From contig NZ_FPAB01000010.1 in the NCBI RefSeq assembly GCF_900116145.1, forward strand, positions 105,030 to 169,029: 64,000 nucleotides of DNA, in the 5' to 3' direction. Below, in pieces: positions 7,754 to 18,241 of the stretch; position 1 is the first letter of the stretch, and every line of letters begins with the position of its first letter. The stretch comes from Streptomyces harbinensis (GTDB lineage Bacteria; Actinomycetota; Actinomycetes; Streptomycetales; Streptomycetaceae). A program made the translations under genes and the position numbers. The notes beneath the pieces were generated by a model that saw only the letters and a program-made list of their open reading frames with translations, was not told the DNA's origin and ran no database searches.

Positions 7754-9694
7754 ATGACCGCGACAAGCGACCCCACGGACGCGGAGCGGGAGGCCAGACG
7801 CCTGGCCGAGGCCGCCCGCGGCGCCGCGTCCCGCACCCCCGGCTTCGCCGGCGAGCTCTTCCTCGGCCGCTTCCGGCTCGACCTCATCCACCCCCGCCCG
7901 GACCCCGACCCGGAGGCGGTACGCACCGGGGAACGCTATCTGACCGCCCTGCGGGAGTTCTGCGCCGAGCACATCGACGCCCCGCTCATCGAACGCGAGG
8001 CCCGCATCCCCGACGAGGTGGTGCGCGGACTGCGCGAACTCGGCGCGTTCGGCATGAACATCTCCCCCCGGTACGGCGGTCTCGGTCTCAACCACGTCTA
8101 CTACAACCGTGCCCTCGCCGTCCTGACCTCCGCCAGCCCGGCGGTCGGCGCGCTGCTCTCCGCGCATCAGTCGATCGGCGTACCGCAGCCGGTCGCGCTC
8201 TTCGGCACCGAGGAGCAGAAGAGCGCCTACCTGCCGCGCTGCGCGCGCGGCGCCATCTCCGCCTTCCTGCTCACCGAGCCCGACGTCGGCTCCGACCCGG
8301 CCCGGCTGGGCGCCACCGCCGAACCGGACGGCGACGACTACCTGCTCGACGGCGTCAAGCTGTGGACCACCAACGGGGTGATCGCCGAACTCCTGGTGGT
8401 GATGGCCGACGTACCCGGCAGCGGCGACCACCCCGGCGGCATCACCGCGTTCGTCGTCGAGGCGGACTCACCGGGCATCACCGTCGAGCACCGCAACACC
8501 TTCATGGGGCTGCGCGGCATCGAGAACGGCGTCACCCGCTTCCACCGGGTCCGGGTCCCCGGCGGCCAGCGGATCGGCGCCGAGGGCGCCGGCCTCAAGA
8601 TCGCCCTGACCACCCTCAACACCGGCAGGCTCGCCGTCCCGGCGGTCGCGGTCGGCGCCGGCAAGTGGTGCCTGCGGATCGCCCGCCAGTGGTCGGCGGA
8701 GCGGGTCCAGTGGGGCAAGCCGATCGGCGAGCACGAGGCGATCGGCGCCAAGCTCTCCTACATCGCGGCCACCACCTTCGCCATGGAGGCGCTGCTGGAG
8801 CTCTTCGGCGAGATGGCCGACGAGGAACGCGGCGACATCCGGCTGGAGGCGGCGGTGGCCAAACTGCTGGGCAGCGAGTTCGCCGGCCGGATGGCGGACG
8901 AACTGGTGCAGCTGCGCGGCGGACGCGGCTACGAGACCGCCGCGTCGCTGGCGGCGCGCGGCGAACGCGGCGTCCCGGCGGAGCAACTCCTGCGCGACAT
9001 GCGCATCAACCGCATCTTCGAGGGCTCCTCCGAGATCATGCGGCTGATGATCGCCCGGGAGGCGGTGGACCCGCACCTCAAGGTGGCGGGCGCGCTGATC
9101 GACCCGGAGCAGAACTTCACCGCCAAACGGAAGGCGGCCCTCGCGGCGACCGGCTTCTACGCCCGCTGGCTGCCGTCCCTGACCGCCGGCCGCGGCCAGC
9201 TGCCGCTGGCCTACGGCGACTTCCGGGTGCCGGGCCACCCCGACCTCTCCGCGGAACTGCGCTACGTCGAACGCACCGCACGCCGCCTCGCCCGCGCCAC
9301 CTTCTCCGGCATGGCGCGCTGGCAGGGCGCCCTGGAAACCCGGCAGCGCTACCTGGGTCGGCTGGTGGACATCGGCGCCGAACTCTGCGCGATGAGCGCC
9401 GCCTGCGTCCACGCCGAACGCCTGCGCACCCGGGGCCACCGGGACAACGGCAAGCAGGCGTACGAACTGGCCCACGCCTTCTGCCGCCAGGCCCGCCCCC
9501 GGATCGAAGACCTCTTCGCGCAACTGCACCACAGCTCCGACGCCGCCGACCGCACCCTGGCCCGCGGCATCCTGGACGGCGCGTACACCTGGCTGGAGGA
9601 GGGCGTCCTGGACACCTCGACCGAAGGCCCCTGGATCGCCGACACCCCTTCGGGCCCCTCACCCCAGCCCAACCTCCACCGCCCGATCCCCTGA
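7754..9694 (+). CDS. Acyl-CoA dehydrogenase, long form
   Basis: FAD-dependent enzyme that makes the alpha-beta double bond in acyl-CoA thioesters; 646 residues, well above the ~380 of short-chain forms. Residues ~60-450 hold the three acyl-CoA dehydrogenase domains: FLLTEPDVGSD in the middle domain, and RINRIFEGSSEIMRL, in which E423 matches the catalytic Glu of the very-long-chain/ACAD9-type enzymes. The last ~190 residues are an extra helical domain, as in very-long-chain-type enzymes. The ATG at 7754 has AGGTGA upstream. It stands alone between the LacI operator region and a convergent lipoprotein gene; substrate chain length is not evident. Confidence 0.9.
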   Translation: MTATSDPTDAEREARRLAEAARGAASRTPGFAGELFLGRFRLDLIHPRPDPDPEAVRTGERYLTALREFCAEHIDAPLIEREARIPDEVVRGLRELGAFGMNISPRYGGLGLNHVYYNRALAVLTSASPAVGALLSAHQSIGVPQPVALFGTEEQKSAYLPRCARGAISAFLLTEPDVGSDPARLGATAEPDGDDYLLDGVKLWTTNGVIAELLVVMADVPGSGDHPGGITAFVVEADSPGITVEHRNTFMGLRGIENGVTRFHRVRVPGGQRIGAEGAGLKIALTTLNTGRLAVPAVAVGAGKWCLRIARQWSAERVQWGKPIGEHEAIGAKLSYIAATTFAMEALLELFGEMADEERGDIRLEAAVAKLLGSEFAGRMADELVQLRGGRGYETAASLAARGERGVPAEQLLRDMRINRIFEGSSEIMRLMIAREAVDPHLKVAGALIDPEQNFTAKRKAALAATGFYARWLPSLTAGRGQLPLAYGDFRVPGHPDLSAELRYVERTARRLARATFSGMARWQGALETRQRYLGRLVDIGAELCAMSAACVHAERLRTRGHRDNGKQAYELAHAFCRQARPRIEDLFAQLHHSSDAADRTLARGILDGAYTWLEEGVLDTSTEGPWIADTPSGPSPQPNLHRPIP

Positions 9695-9770
9695 CCGCGG
9701 CACTGACCGCCCCTGGCCTGGTCCCCGTTCCGCTCCGACGCGATCATGGTTGTCGGCGCGGGTACTGTGG

Positions 9771-10352
9771 TTAATGTTCCTGGCAGTACTGAGTCCGGAA
9801 ATTCTGCATGTAATTGAGAGAAAATTCTTCAATGTCAGACATGCGTGGATCTTTGATATCGTCAACCTGCCCGAAGACGTTGATCTCCAGCAGCACGTGG
9901 GACCCCAGATCTTGTTGTTGGCACTCGAATGAGGTGGTGGTTCCAGCTGATTCCTTTCCTCGCCACAGGATCATACCTGCCTCTGAACTTGAAGTTGTCT
10001 GTTCTGTGGTGGGCCGCGATGAGAGAACTTCAGCCAGAGGATCTTTCTCTGCTTTCAGGGTATATGCGACTGCACTGAGGGCCCAATGGTCATCGACGGA
10101 GATTCGACAGTCCGTATACCCCTCGAAACTGTGCTCATTATTCTGCCTGACTTCTTCTCCGGGCGGAAGGGTCGCCTCGAGGAGATGTGAGTCAACGCTT
10201 ACCTCGCATATGTGATCGGGTACGGTATAGGTGGCCTTTTCTTCTCCTTGTGCGCACGAGGAGGCCAGAATCAATGGGATTGTCACCAATGCTCCGGTGC
10301 ATGTGCGCGACGCTCGTGACTTTTGACTTCGCTTATTATTGTAATATGTCAT
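9771..10352 (-). CDS. Putative lipoprotein, last gene of ESX-like cassette 1
   Basis: 193 residues, no recognised domain. The basic N-terminus and hydrophobic stretch end in the lipobox LASSC at about 33, so export and lipidation are expected. The mature part has four further Cys (in HICEV, TDCRI, FECQQ and QYCQE), suggesting two disulfides. The ATG at 10352 has AGGA upstream and overlaps the stop of the large upstream gene by ATGA, so the two are coupled. Base composition is unusually low: 24 G/C of 60 at 9781-9840. The lipoprotein at 47001-47657 has the same position in a paralogous cassette and the same number of mature Cys. Function unknown; immunity or receptor roles are speculation. Confidence 0.7.
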   Translation of the reverse strand: MTYYNNKRSQKSRASRTCTGALVTIPLILASSCAQGEEKATYTVPDHICEVSVDSHLLEATLPPGEEVRQNNEHSFEGYTDCRISVDDHWALSAVAYTLKAEKDPLAEVLSSRPTTEQTTSSSEAGMILWRGKESAGTTTSFECQQQDLGSHVLLEINVFGQVDDIKDPRMSDIEEFSLNYMQNFRTQYCQEH

Positions 10353-12505
10353 GAATTCCTGTTGTTTCCGAGGTTTGCGCTTGCGTGAATTTCCCCGACG
10401 CGCCCAAAGCGCGTATTGTGGCTTTCGCTTGATTCTGCCCAGTCGGGATGGATCTCGTACCATTCTTCGGCCAGTGCCACCAGTTGCCTGTCGCGAATCT
10501 CGCTAACCTTTTTACTGTCCAAGCTGTACCCGTCGTTGATTCGCTCCAGCTCGTCGTCAAGCCATTTCTGGCTCCAGACATCCACGCCACGTTGAAAAAT
10601 GTCTCCGGCGTAGGGCGTCTGCCCGACTATGCCTCCCCATCCGTGGTATTGCATTCGCGCATCCCATACGGCACGGGATTCTTCGGTCGCAAGTTCACCG
10701 TGCAGGGCTTCGTATCGGGCCTGCTCCAGGAACCCGACCGCCATACCGGCTCGGCTGAGAGTGTCGCCCGGGTCTATGGGCTCGCCGTCGAACGTCTCTG
10801 TGTGATGGAACGATTCGACGAGGGCGGCATTGATACCGGAATTGAGCAAGGCGTAGGCGTCCGGGTCGCGTGACAGTTGTCTGGTTACCTCGAAGAGGTG
10901 CTCCTTGTGCAGGGGGCGTTCCCTCTCGTCGAGGCCGCCGGAGGTCTGAACGTACTCCTCGCCATGGTTGAGGAATACCTTGGCCATCGGTTCGCGGAAC
11001 TCCGGCTGGAGATCGTCGCCGGCCTCCGCCGTGATCGCGAGCCCTCGATCGAGGTTTCTGCGGTGCACGTCCTCGTGTTCCACCGGAAGTGCTCCCGGAT
11101 CGTAAGGATTCATTCCGGTGGTTGCGGCAAGGAATGCGTTGCCGATAGCTTCACTTGCAGCGCGGCCGCCGCCTTCTCCGAGTTCGGGAGGCAGACCCTC
11201 CAGGGGGCGACCCGTCAGCAGGTATTCGGAGGCTTCGTCGTTACTGAAGATCGTCGCGGCTGCCTCCGGGCTTCGGGCCGTCGCTTCCATGAGCCCGGTC
11301 ATCGGGTCGAGCCTGAAAGCGTCTCCTGTGATGGGGGTGTACAGGGCCGCTGTTCGGTTCCAGGCCGAGCCCGGTGGACTCATCTCCTGTTCCCAGGAGA
11401 CAAGCGCTTCATGATAGTTGGTGAGATAGTGCGTGCTGTACTCGCCGGAGCCCATGATATTGCTCATGAGTTGGAACCCGTAGGGTCCCTGGCGTCCGTC
11501 GCTGAGGATGACTCGCTGCCCGCCGAGTGCCACCATGTCGTCTTCCCAGGCGGCCACCATATCGGGCTGAATGGTGTCCGTGCCCGCGTGACCACTTTGG
11601 CTGGCCAAGCCCAGGACGAAGCCTAGATTCTCTCCCATATCACCGATGATGGCGGCCCGGTGGTCATCCGGACCGGTCCCTTCGGCGTCGTAGATGTCAC
11701 CGAGGAACAGAAGCAGTTTGTTCGGCGGCAGTTGGCTCATCAAGTGGGTGGCGAAGTATTCATTGTTCTGTTGGGAGTCGAGGAGTTCGTTGAGGTGGGC
11801 CAATTCCTCATCGGTAGCTGTCGGGCCCTTGTCGATGATGGCCAGTGCCTCTTCCGCGTCCTCGAATCCCTGCCTCCTTTCTGCGGATTCCAGAGTGCTG
11901 TAGGCGGACATTGCAAAGGGAGCACCATCGTCCCCGGCCAGTTCTAGCAGTGCGCGGGACGCCGCTTTGTCGAACTCGTCGGACTCCTCGAGAACAGCCT
12001 GGATCCGGGCCTTGATCGAGTTGATCTCCGCCTGTAGTTCGGGCGGCTGGAACTGACTGTAGTCGCCTTGGCGGTAGAGGCGTTCCACTTCCTCATCGGT
12101 CAGCCGGTACTGCTGGTTTCCATTGTCGTCGGTATAGGCGTTTCCGCCTCGGGCAACGACCTGGCCGTCTGGGGTGACGGACAGTCCCTTCCCCCAGGCT
12201 TCTTCAGACAGCTCCCGCAGCCGTTGCTGACAATCCTTCTGCCGATCCCGGAAATCACGCAGAACGCCGTAAATGCCGCTCGCCTGACTGCCTGCATAGG
12301 TGAAGGCCAAGGCAGCCTGCTCGATGCGTTCGCCGCTGGCGGTGGCGTTCATGCCGAACCAGTTGGCGGCGCGGGTTTTGGCCAGCATGCCGTCGCTGGA
12401 CTCCTCGCCCAATTCGGTCATGCGCTGGGCAGTGGTGTTCCAGTCCTCGACCGCCTGATTGAGCTGTGCGAAGTCGAGGCTCGTCAGTTGCTGGTAAGTC
12501 GGCAT
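10349..12505 (-). CDS. Large ESX-associated protein of cassette 1 (function unknown)
   Basis: 718 residues from the ATG at 12505, which has GAGGGGGA just upstream; an in-frame ATG at 12547 lacks such a site. The first ~120 residues look like a WXG/LXG-type helical hairpin: LDFAQLNQAVEDWNTTAQRM, then a Trp-containing turn (AANWFGMNA) and a long second helix. The rest is mostly acidic and helical without a recognised fold. It is clearly paralogous to 44750-47029; shared stretches include YGFQLMSNIM/RGYQVMSALM, DPMTGLMEA/DPVVGYMSA and AATTG. No signal peptide, consistent with but not proof of type VII export. It lies between a small helical protein and a coupled lipoprotein. Confidence 0.75.
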   Translation of the reverse strand: MPTYQQLTSLDFAQLNQAVEDWNTTAQRMTELGEESSDGMLAKTRAANWFGMNATASGERIEQAALAFTYAGSQASGIYGVLRDFRDRQKDCQQRLRELSEEAWGKGLSVTPDGQVVARGGNAYTDDNGNQQYRLTDEEVERLYRQGDYSQFQPPELQAEINSIKARIQAVLEESDEFDKAASRALLELAGDDGAPFAMSAYSTLESAERRQGFEDAEEALAIIDKGPTATDEELAHLNELLDSQQNNEYFATHLMSQLPPNKLLLFLGDIYDAEGTGPDDHRAAIIGDMGENLGFVLGLASQSGHAGTDTIQPDMVAAWEDDMVALGGQRVILSDGRQGPYGFQLMSNIMGSGEYSTHYLTNYHEALVSWEQEMSPPGSAWNRTAALYTPITGDAFRLDPMTGLMEATARSPEAAATIFSNDEASEYLLTGRPLEGLPPELGEGGGRAASEAIGNAFLAATTGMNPYDPGALPVEHEDVHRRNLDRGLAITAEAGDDLQPEFREPMAKVFLNHGEEYVQTSGGLDERERPLHKEHLFEVTRQLSRDPDAYALLNSGINAALVESFHHTETFDGEPIDPGDTLSRAGMAVGFLEQARYEALHGELATEESRAVWDARMQYHGWGGIVGQTPYAGDIFQRGVDVWSQKWLDDELERINDGYSLDSKKVSEIRDRQLVALAEEWYEIHPDWAESSESHNTRFGRVGEIHASANLGNNRNS

Positions 12506-12592
12506 TCCATCCCCCTCAGTTGTCAAGACCGATGAGAGACGTGACATCGGGAATCACTGGCGCCGGTGGCGGTCCTGACGCCCGGCCTCCGG

Positions 12593-13036
12593 TCATGGTG
12601 CGAAGAGCTCGCCGTAGGGATCGAGATCGCCCTCCTGCCGTTGCATCTGAGCGGCGATGTCCTGCTCCGCAGCGGCGTGGCTGCTGACGGTAAAACCGAG
12701 ATGTTCCTCGATGTCCTGACAGTCCTGGGAGAGACCATTGGCCTTCTCCTTGTACCGAGTCGCTGCCCGGCTGAGTGCGGCACCAGTGGCGAGGAGGCCG
12801 GCCGGCTCCAAGGTGGACGCGGCCGATTCGCTGGCGTTCAATGCGTGGTACGCGGCGGCGTCCAGGCCCTCACGCAGCTCGTGGGCGTCCTCGGCGATCG
12901 GCCTCAGCTCGTCCCCGTGCATTTCGAGATCCGGACCGCTGTCGCGCCCTGTGTAGGGATCCGGAGCCGCCCCGCCGCCCGTGCCATCGTCATCCGCGTT
13001 CAGCCGCGTACGCACCCGGCCGTTGTCCGTGGCCAT
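12593..13036 (-). CDS. Small helical protein, probable partner of cassette 1
   Basis: 147 residues with a charged, disordered N-terminus (about 1-38) and then two to three helices. It aligns by eye with the protein at 44301-44738: both have an H..D(L/I)..I...A.EL start, a GxxTGxAL middle and a C..I..HL..TV..HA..E end. It resembles ESX-secreted WXG100-like proteins in size and helix pattern but lacks the WXG turn. First gene of the minus-strand cassette, 87 bp upstream of the large gene's start and divergent from dxr. By analogy it may be a partner or chaperone of the large protein. Confidence 0.65.
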   Translation of the reverse strand: MATDNGRVRTRLNADDDGTGGGAAPDPYTGRDSGPDLEMHGDELRPIAEDAHELREGLDAAAYHALNASESAASTLEPAGLLATGAALSRAATRYKEKANGLSQDCQDIEEHLGFTVSSHAAAEQDIAAQMQRQEGDLDPYGELFAP

Positions 13037-13206
13037 AACGCGCCACCCCCGCTACAGCTTGTGTTCGACTACCCGGAGCAGCGTAGCAACGCCGGTTTGG
13101 GTCTGTCCCGGAGCTCAGGGCAGTGCATCGGTCGACTGTTCGAACGGAAGGGGGGCGAAGGGTGGGTGCGCGGCGGGGTGGTCCGGGCAGCCGCCACAAT
13201 GGGGGA

Positions 13207-14484
13207 ATGACCGAGTCTTCCGGGGTCCTCGCCGATCCCCGTCTGCGTTATTCCGCCGCACCGCCCGAGGGGGTGCGTGAGGTGGTCATCCTGGGCTCGA
13301 CGGGATCGATCGGGACCCAGGCCATCGATGTGGTGCTGGCCAACCCGGGCCGGTTCCGGGTGACCGGCCTCTCCGCCGCAGGCGGCCGGGTGGAATTGCT
13401 GGCCATGCAGGCGCACCGGCTCCAGGTGCGCACCGTGGCGATCGCCCAGGAGGGGAAGGTCACCGAGCTGCGCGAGGCGCTGCGCACCCGGTACGGGGTG
13501 GGGGAGGCGCTGCCGGAGATCCTCGCCGGGCCGGACGCCGCCGCCGAGCTGGCGGGCCGGCCGTGCCACACCGTCCTCAACGGCATCACCGGGTCCATCG
13601 GGCTCGCCCCCACTCTCGCCGCCCTGCGCGCCGGGCACGTGCTCGCCCTCGCGAACAAGGAGTCGCTGATCGTCGGTGGCCCGCTGGTCGCCGCGCTGGC
13701 GAAGCCGGGCCAGATCATCCCGGTGGACTCCGAGCACTCGGCGCTCTTCCAGGCGCTGCTCGGCGGCACCCGGGGCGAGATCGGCAAGCTGATCGTCACC
13801 GCGAGCGGCGGGCCGTTCCGGGGCCGTACGCGGGCGGAGCTGGCCGACGTCACCCGTGAGCAGGCGCTCAACCACCCCACCTGGGACATGGGCCCGGTGA
13901 TCACGATCAACTCGGCGACCCTGGTGAACAAGGGCCTGGAGGTGATCGAGGCGCATCTGCTGTACGGGATCCCGTTCGACCGTATCGAGGTCGTGGTCCA
14001 CCCGCAGTCATACATTCATTCGATGGTGGAATTCACCGACGGCTCCACGCTCGCCCAGCTGTCCCCGCCCGACATGCGCATGCCCATCGCGCTCGGTCTC
14101 GGCTGGCCGGAGCGCGTTCCGCAGGCGGCACCGGCGGTGGACTGGACCCGCGCCCACACCTGGGAGTTCTTCCCGCTGGACACCGACGCCTTCCCCTCGG
14201 TGCCGCTCGCGTGCCATGTCGGTAGCCTCGGCGGTACCGCACCCGCGGTGTACAACGCGGCCAACGAGGAGTGCGTCGACGCCTTCCTCGCCGGTCTGCT
14301 GCCGTTCACCGGGATCGTGGACACGGTGGCCCGGGTGGTCGAGGAGCAGGGCGACGCCTTCGCCGGAACCTCGCTCACCCTCCCCGACGTCCTCGAAGCG
14401 GAGACCCGGGCGCGCGTCCGCGCCCGCGAGCTGGCCGGGCTGTCGCAGCCGGCACCCGTGGCGAATGGAGAAGCGACAGTATGA
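13207..14484 (+). CDS. dxr: 1-deoxy-D-xylulose 5-phosphate reductoisomerase
   Basis: Converts DXP to 2-C-methyl-D-erythritol 4-phosphate with NADPH, the first committed step of the MEP isoprenoid pathway; 425 residues, slightly long for the family. The NADPH loop ILGSTGSIGTQAID starts near residue 29. Metal/substrate motifs LANKESL, VDSEHSAL, ASGGPF, NHPTWDMG, NKGLEVIEAH and VHPQSYIHSMVEF are all present. The ATG at 13207 follows GGGGGA closely. The stop overlaps the next gene by ATGA. The cluster dxr, site-2 protease, ispG, GNAT is conserved in actinobacteria, including mycobacteria. Confidence 0.97.
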   Translation: MTESSGVLADPRLRYSAAPPEGVREVVILGSTGSIGTQAIDVVLANPGRFRVTGLSAAGGRVELLAMQAHRLQVRTVAIAQEGKVTELREALRTRYGVGEALPEILAGPDAAAELAGRPCHTVLNGITGSIGLAPTLAALRAGHVLALANKESLIVGGPLVAALAKPGQIIPVDSEHSALFQALLGGTRGEIGKLIVTASGGPFRGRTRAELADVTREQALNHPTWDMGPVITINSATLVNKGLEVIEAHLLYGIPFDRIEVVVHPQSYIHSMVEFTDGSTLAQLSPPDMRMPIALGLGWPERVPQAAPAVDWTRAHTWEFFPLDTDAFPSVPLACHVGSLGGTAPAVYNAANEECVDAFLAGLLPFTGIVDTVARVVEEQGDAFAGTSLTLPDVLEAETRARVRARELAGLSQPAPVANGEATV

Positions 14485-15785
14485 CGGGCTTGATGTTCCT
14501 GATCGGGATACTTGTCTTCGTCTTCGGACTGCTGTTCTCCATCGCCTGGCACGAGCTCGGGCATTTCAGCTTCGCGAAACTCTTCCGGGTCCGGGTGCCG
14601 CAGTTCATGGTGGGTTTCGGCCCCACCCTCTGGTCGCGGAAGAAGGGCGAGACCGAGTACGGGATCAAGGCCATCCCCATGGGCGGCTACATCCGCATGA
14701 TCGGGATGTTCCCGCCCGCCGACGACGGCAAGCTCAGACAGCGCTCCACCTCGCCGTTCCGCGGCATGATCGAGGACGCCCGCGCCGCCTCCTTCGAGGA
14801 GCTGGAACCCGGCGACGAGAAACGGCTGCTCTACACCCGCAAGCCCTGGCAGCGCATCGTCGTCTTCGTGGCCGGTCCCGCCATGAACCTCATCCTCGCC
14901 GTCGCGATCTTCCTCGGCGTGCTGATGTTCTTCGGGATCAACACCCAGACCACCACCGTCGCCTCCGTCTCCGAGTGCGTCATCTCGCAGAGCGAGGAGC
15001 AGCGCGACTGCCGCGCCGACGACCCGCTCGCCCCCGCCAACGCCGCGGGCCTGCGGACGGGCGACACGATCGTCGCCTTCAACGGTGAGCCCGTCGACGA
15101 CTGGGGCACCCTCCAGCAGAGCATCCGCGACACCATCGGCCCCGCCACCATCACCGTCGAGCGGGACGGCGCCACCCACGTCCTGGAAGCCGACCTCATC
15201 GAGAACCAGGTCGCCAAGACGGACAGCAGCGGCGCCTACGTCGAGGGCGAGTACGTCAGCGCCGGCTTCCTCGGCTTCTCGCCGGCGTCCGGCATCGTCA
15301 AGCAGGACTTCCCGCAGGCCGTGGACCGGATGGGCGACATCATGACCACCGGCGTCCAGGCCCTGGTCAATCTCCCCTCCAAGATCCCCGACCTGTGGGA
15401 CGCCGCGCTCGGCAACGGTGAGCGCGCCCAGGACTCCCCGATGGGCGTCGTGGGAGCCGCCCGCGTCGGCGGGGAGATCTTCACCCTCGACATCCCGGCC
15501 AGCCAGCAGATCGCCACGGCGCTCTTCCTGGTCGCCGGCTTCAACCTCTCCCTCTTCCTGTTCAACATGCTGCCGCTGCTCCCGCTGGACGGCGGCCACA
15601 TGGCCGGGGCGGCCTGGGAGAGCGTGCGCCGGCACACCGCCAGACTCCTCAAGCGCCCCGACCCGGGCCCGTTCGACGTGGCGAAACTGATGCCTGTGGC
15701 CTATGTGGTGGCAGGGGTCTTCGTCTGTTTCACGCTGCTGGTTCTGGCAGCCGATATCGTCACACCGGTACGGCTTACCGGTTAA
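14481..15785 (+). CDS. Site-2 (RseP/Rip1-type) intramembrane zinc metalloprotease
   Basis: Cleaves membrane-embedded substrates such as anti-sigma factors; 434 residues in the cytoplasmic membrane. The zinc motif HELGH is at residues 24-28 in the first membrane segment. A PDZ domain occupies about 180-260 (GLRTGDTIVAFNGEPV). The second zinc/active-site motif NMLPLLPLDGGH is in the C-terminal membrane part, with a final hydrophobic segment at the end. The start overlaps dxr by ATGA. It corresponds in position to mycobacterial Rip1 between dxr and ispG. Its substrates here are not evident. Confidence 0.94.
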   Translation: MTGLMFLIGILVFVFGLLFSIAWHELGHFSFAKLFRVRVPQFMVGFGPTLWSRKKGETEYGIKAIPMGGYIRMIGMFPPADDGKLRQRSTSPFRGMIEDARAASFEELEPGDEKRLLYTRKPWQRIVVFVAGPAMNLILAVAIFLGVLMFFGINTQTTTVASVSECVISQSEEQRDCRADDPLAPANAAGLRTGDTIVAFNGEPVDDWGTLQQSIRDTIGPATITVERDGATHVLEADLIENQVAKTDSSGAYVEGEYVSAGFLGFSPASGIVKQDFPQAVDRMGDIMTTGVQALVNLPSKIPDLWDAALGNGERAQDSPMGVVGAARVGGEIFTLDIPASQQIATALFLVAGFNLSLFLFNMLPLLPLDGGHMAGAAWESVRRHTARLLKRPDPGPFDVAKLMPVAYVVAGVFVCFTLLVLAADIVTPVRLTG

Positions 15786-15870
15786 CCGACCATCACTCGG
15801 GAAGGGTAATGTCAAGGGCTTGAGCCCGCTTTTCCCGGGACCTAGATCCGCATGGGGTTGCACGTACATC

Positions 15871-17028
<1,158 letters not shown>

Positions 17029-17057
17029 CCGCAGCACCGCAGCGCAGCACCACCCGC

Positions 17058-17100
17058 CCGCCGCCGCCCCGGATCCGAGCCCGGGCCGGGGCGGCGGCGG
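17058..17100 (+). terminator. ispG: Strong hairpin after ispG
   Basis: Perfect 15-bp G+C stem (17058-17072 with 17086-17100) and a 13-nt loop, 29 bp after the ispG stop. It lacks a T run, as is usual for streptomycete terminators. The rest of 17101-17365 is G+C-only low-complexity sequence with no gene; TACAGT at about 17319 could be a -10 element for the next gene. Confidence 0.75.
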
Positions 17101-17365
17101 TGCCGGCGCGGCGGCCCGGCGGCGCGCCGCGGGCGTACGGCGTTCCGGCACCGCGCCGCGCGGCCGGCGGCGGCCCGGGGCCACCGCACGCGGCGTCCCG
17201 GTACGCCGCACCTTCGGCCACCCGGTACGCCGCGCCCCCCGGCCCCCGTCCCCCGCACGCCGCGGCCCGCGGCCACTCCCCGCACCGCGGTACGTACGGC
17301 GGCGGCCCTACCCCCGGCGGTACAGTGCGCGGACACCCGCCCGCCGCTCACCTCCAAGGCCCCCC

Positions 17366-18217
17366 GTGCTCACCACGCCCGCCACCCGCCCGCTCGAACC
17401 CGGCGAGCTGGGCGACGCCCTGGCCCTCCTCGCCCGTGAACCCCTCGCCGGCGCGTTCGTCACCGCGCGGGTCATCGAATCCGGCCTCGACCCCCGGCTT
17501 CTCGGCGGCGAACTGTGGGGCTGGTACCACCGCGGACGGCTGCGCTCGCTGTGCTTCTCCGGCGCCAACCTCGTCCCGCTGCACGCCGGCCCCGCCGCCC
17601 TGCGCGCCTTCGCCGAACGCGCCCTGGCCGAAGGCCGGCGCTGCACCTCCATCGTCGGCCCGGCCCCCGCCACCGCCGCCCTGTGGGCCCACCTCGAACC
17701 GCACTGGGGTCCCGCCCGCGCCGTCCGCGCCCATCAGCCGCTCATGGCCACCAGCTCCCCGCCGCCGCCCGGCATCACCCCCGACCCCCTGGTGCGCCCC
17801 ATGCGCAAGGACGAGATGGACCTGGTGCTCCCCGCCGCCGTCGCCATGTTCACCGAGGAGGTCGGCGTCTCCCCGCTCAGCGCCGAGGACGGCGGCCTCG
17901 CCTACCAGTCCCGGGTCGCGGAAACGGTCGGCACCGGCCGCTGCTTCGCCCGCGTCGAGGACGGCCGGATCGTCTTCAAGGCCGAGATCGGCGCCGTCAC
18001 CCCGCACACCTGCCAGCTCACCGGCGTGTGGACCGCCCCCGACCGCCGCCGCACCGGGCTCGCCGCCGCGGGCCTCGCCACCGTCGTCCGGCACGCCCTC
18101 ACCACCTGGGCCCCCGTCGTCAGCCTCTACGTCAACGACTACAACGCCCCCGCCCTCGCCCTCTACCGCCGCCTCGGCTTCACCACCGCGGGCGCACTGA
18201 TGAGCGTGCTGTTCTGA
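17366..18217 (+). CDS. GNAT acetyltransferase with N-terminal DUF4081-like domain
   Basis: Predicted acyl-CoA-dependent N-acetyltransferase, 283 residues. The C-terminal half is the GNAT fold: GAVTPHTCQLTGVWTAPDRR holds the beta4/pyrophosphate-loop region (RRRTGLAAAGL), and LYVNDYNAPALALYRRLGF is the typical end. The N-terminal ~130 residues match the extra domain seen in the GNAT protein that follows ispG in actinobacteria. GTG start at 17366. Substrate unknown. Confidence 0.85.
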   Translation: MLTTPATRPLEPGELGDALALLAREPLAGAFVTARVIESGLDPRLLGGELWGWYHRGRLRSLCFSGANLVPLHAGPAALRAFAERALAEGRRCTSIVGPAPATAALWAHLEPHWGPARAVRAHQPLMATSSPPPPGITPDPLVRPMRKDEMDLVLPAAVAMFTEEVGVSPLSAEDGGLAYQSRVAETVGTGRCFARVEDGRIVFKAEIGAVTPHTCQLTGVWTAPDRRRTGLAAAGLATVVRHALTTWAPVVSLYVNDYNAPALALYRRLGFTTAGALMSVLF

Positions 18218-18241
18218 CCGGGGCGCGTTAGCCTCCCCGGC

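Noticed and set aside
9695..9770. Terminator between the convergent acyl-CoA dehydrogenase and lipoprotein genes
   Set aside because: No stem of convincing length was found in this 76-bp gap.
10877..11626. A 249-residue plus-strand frame in the large cassette-1 gene
   Set aside because: Wholly antisense to the 718-residue gene, which has a coherent paralogue at 44750-47029; no ribosome site supports the antisense frame.
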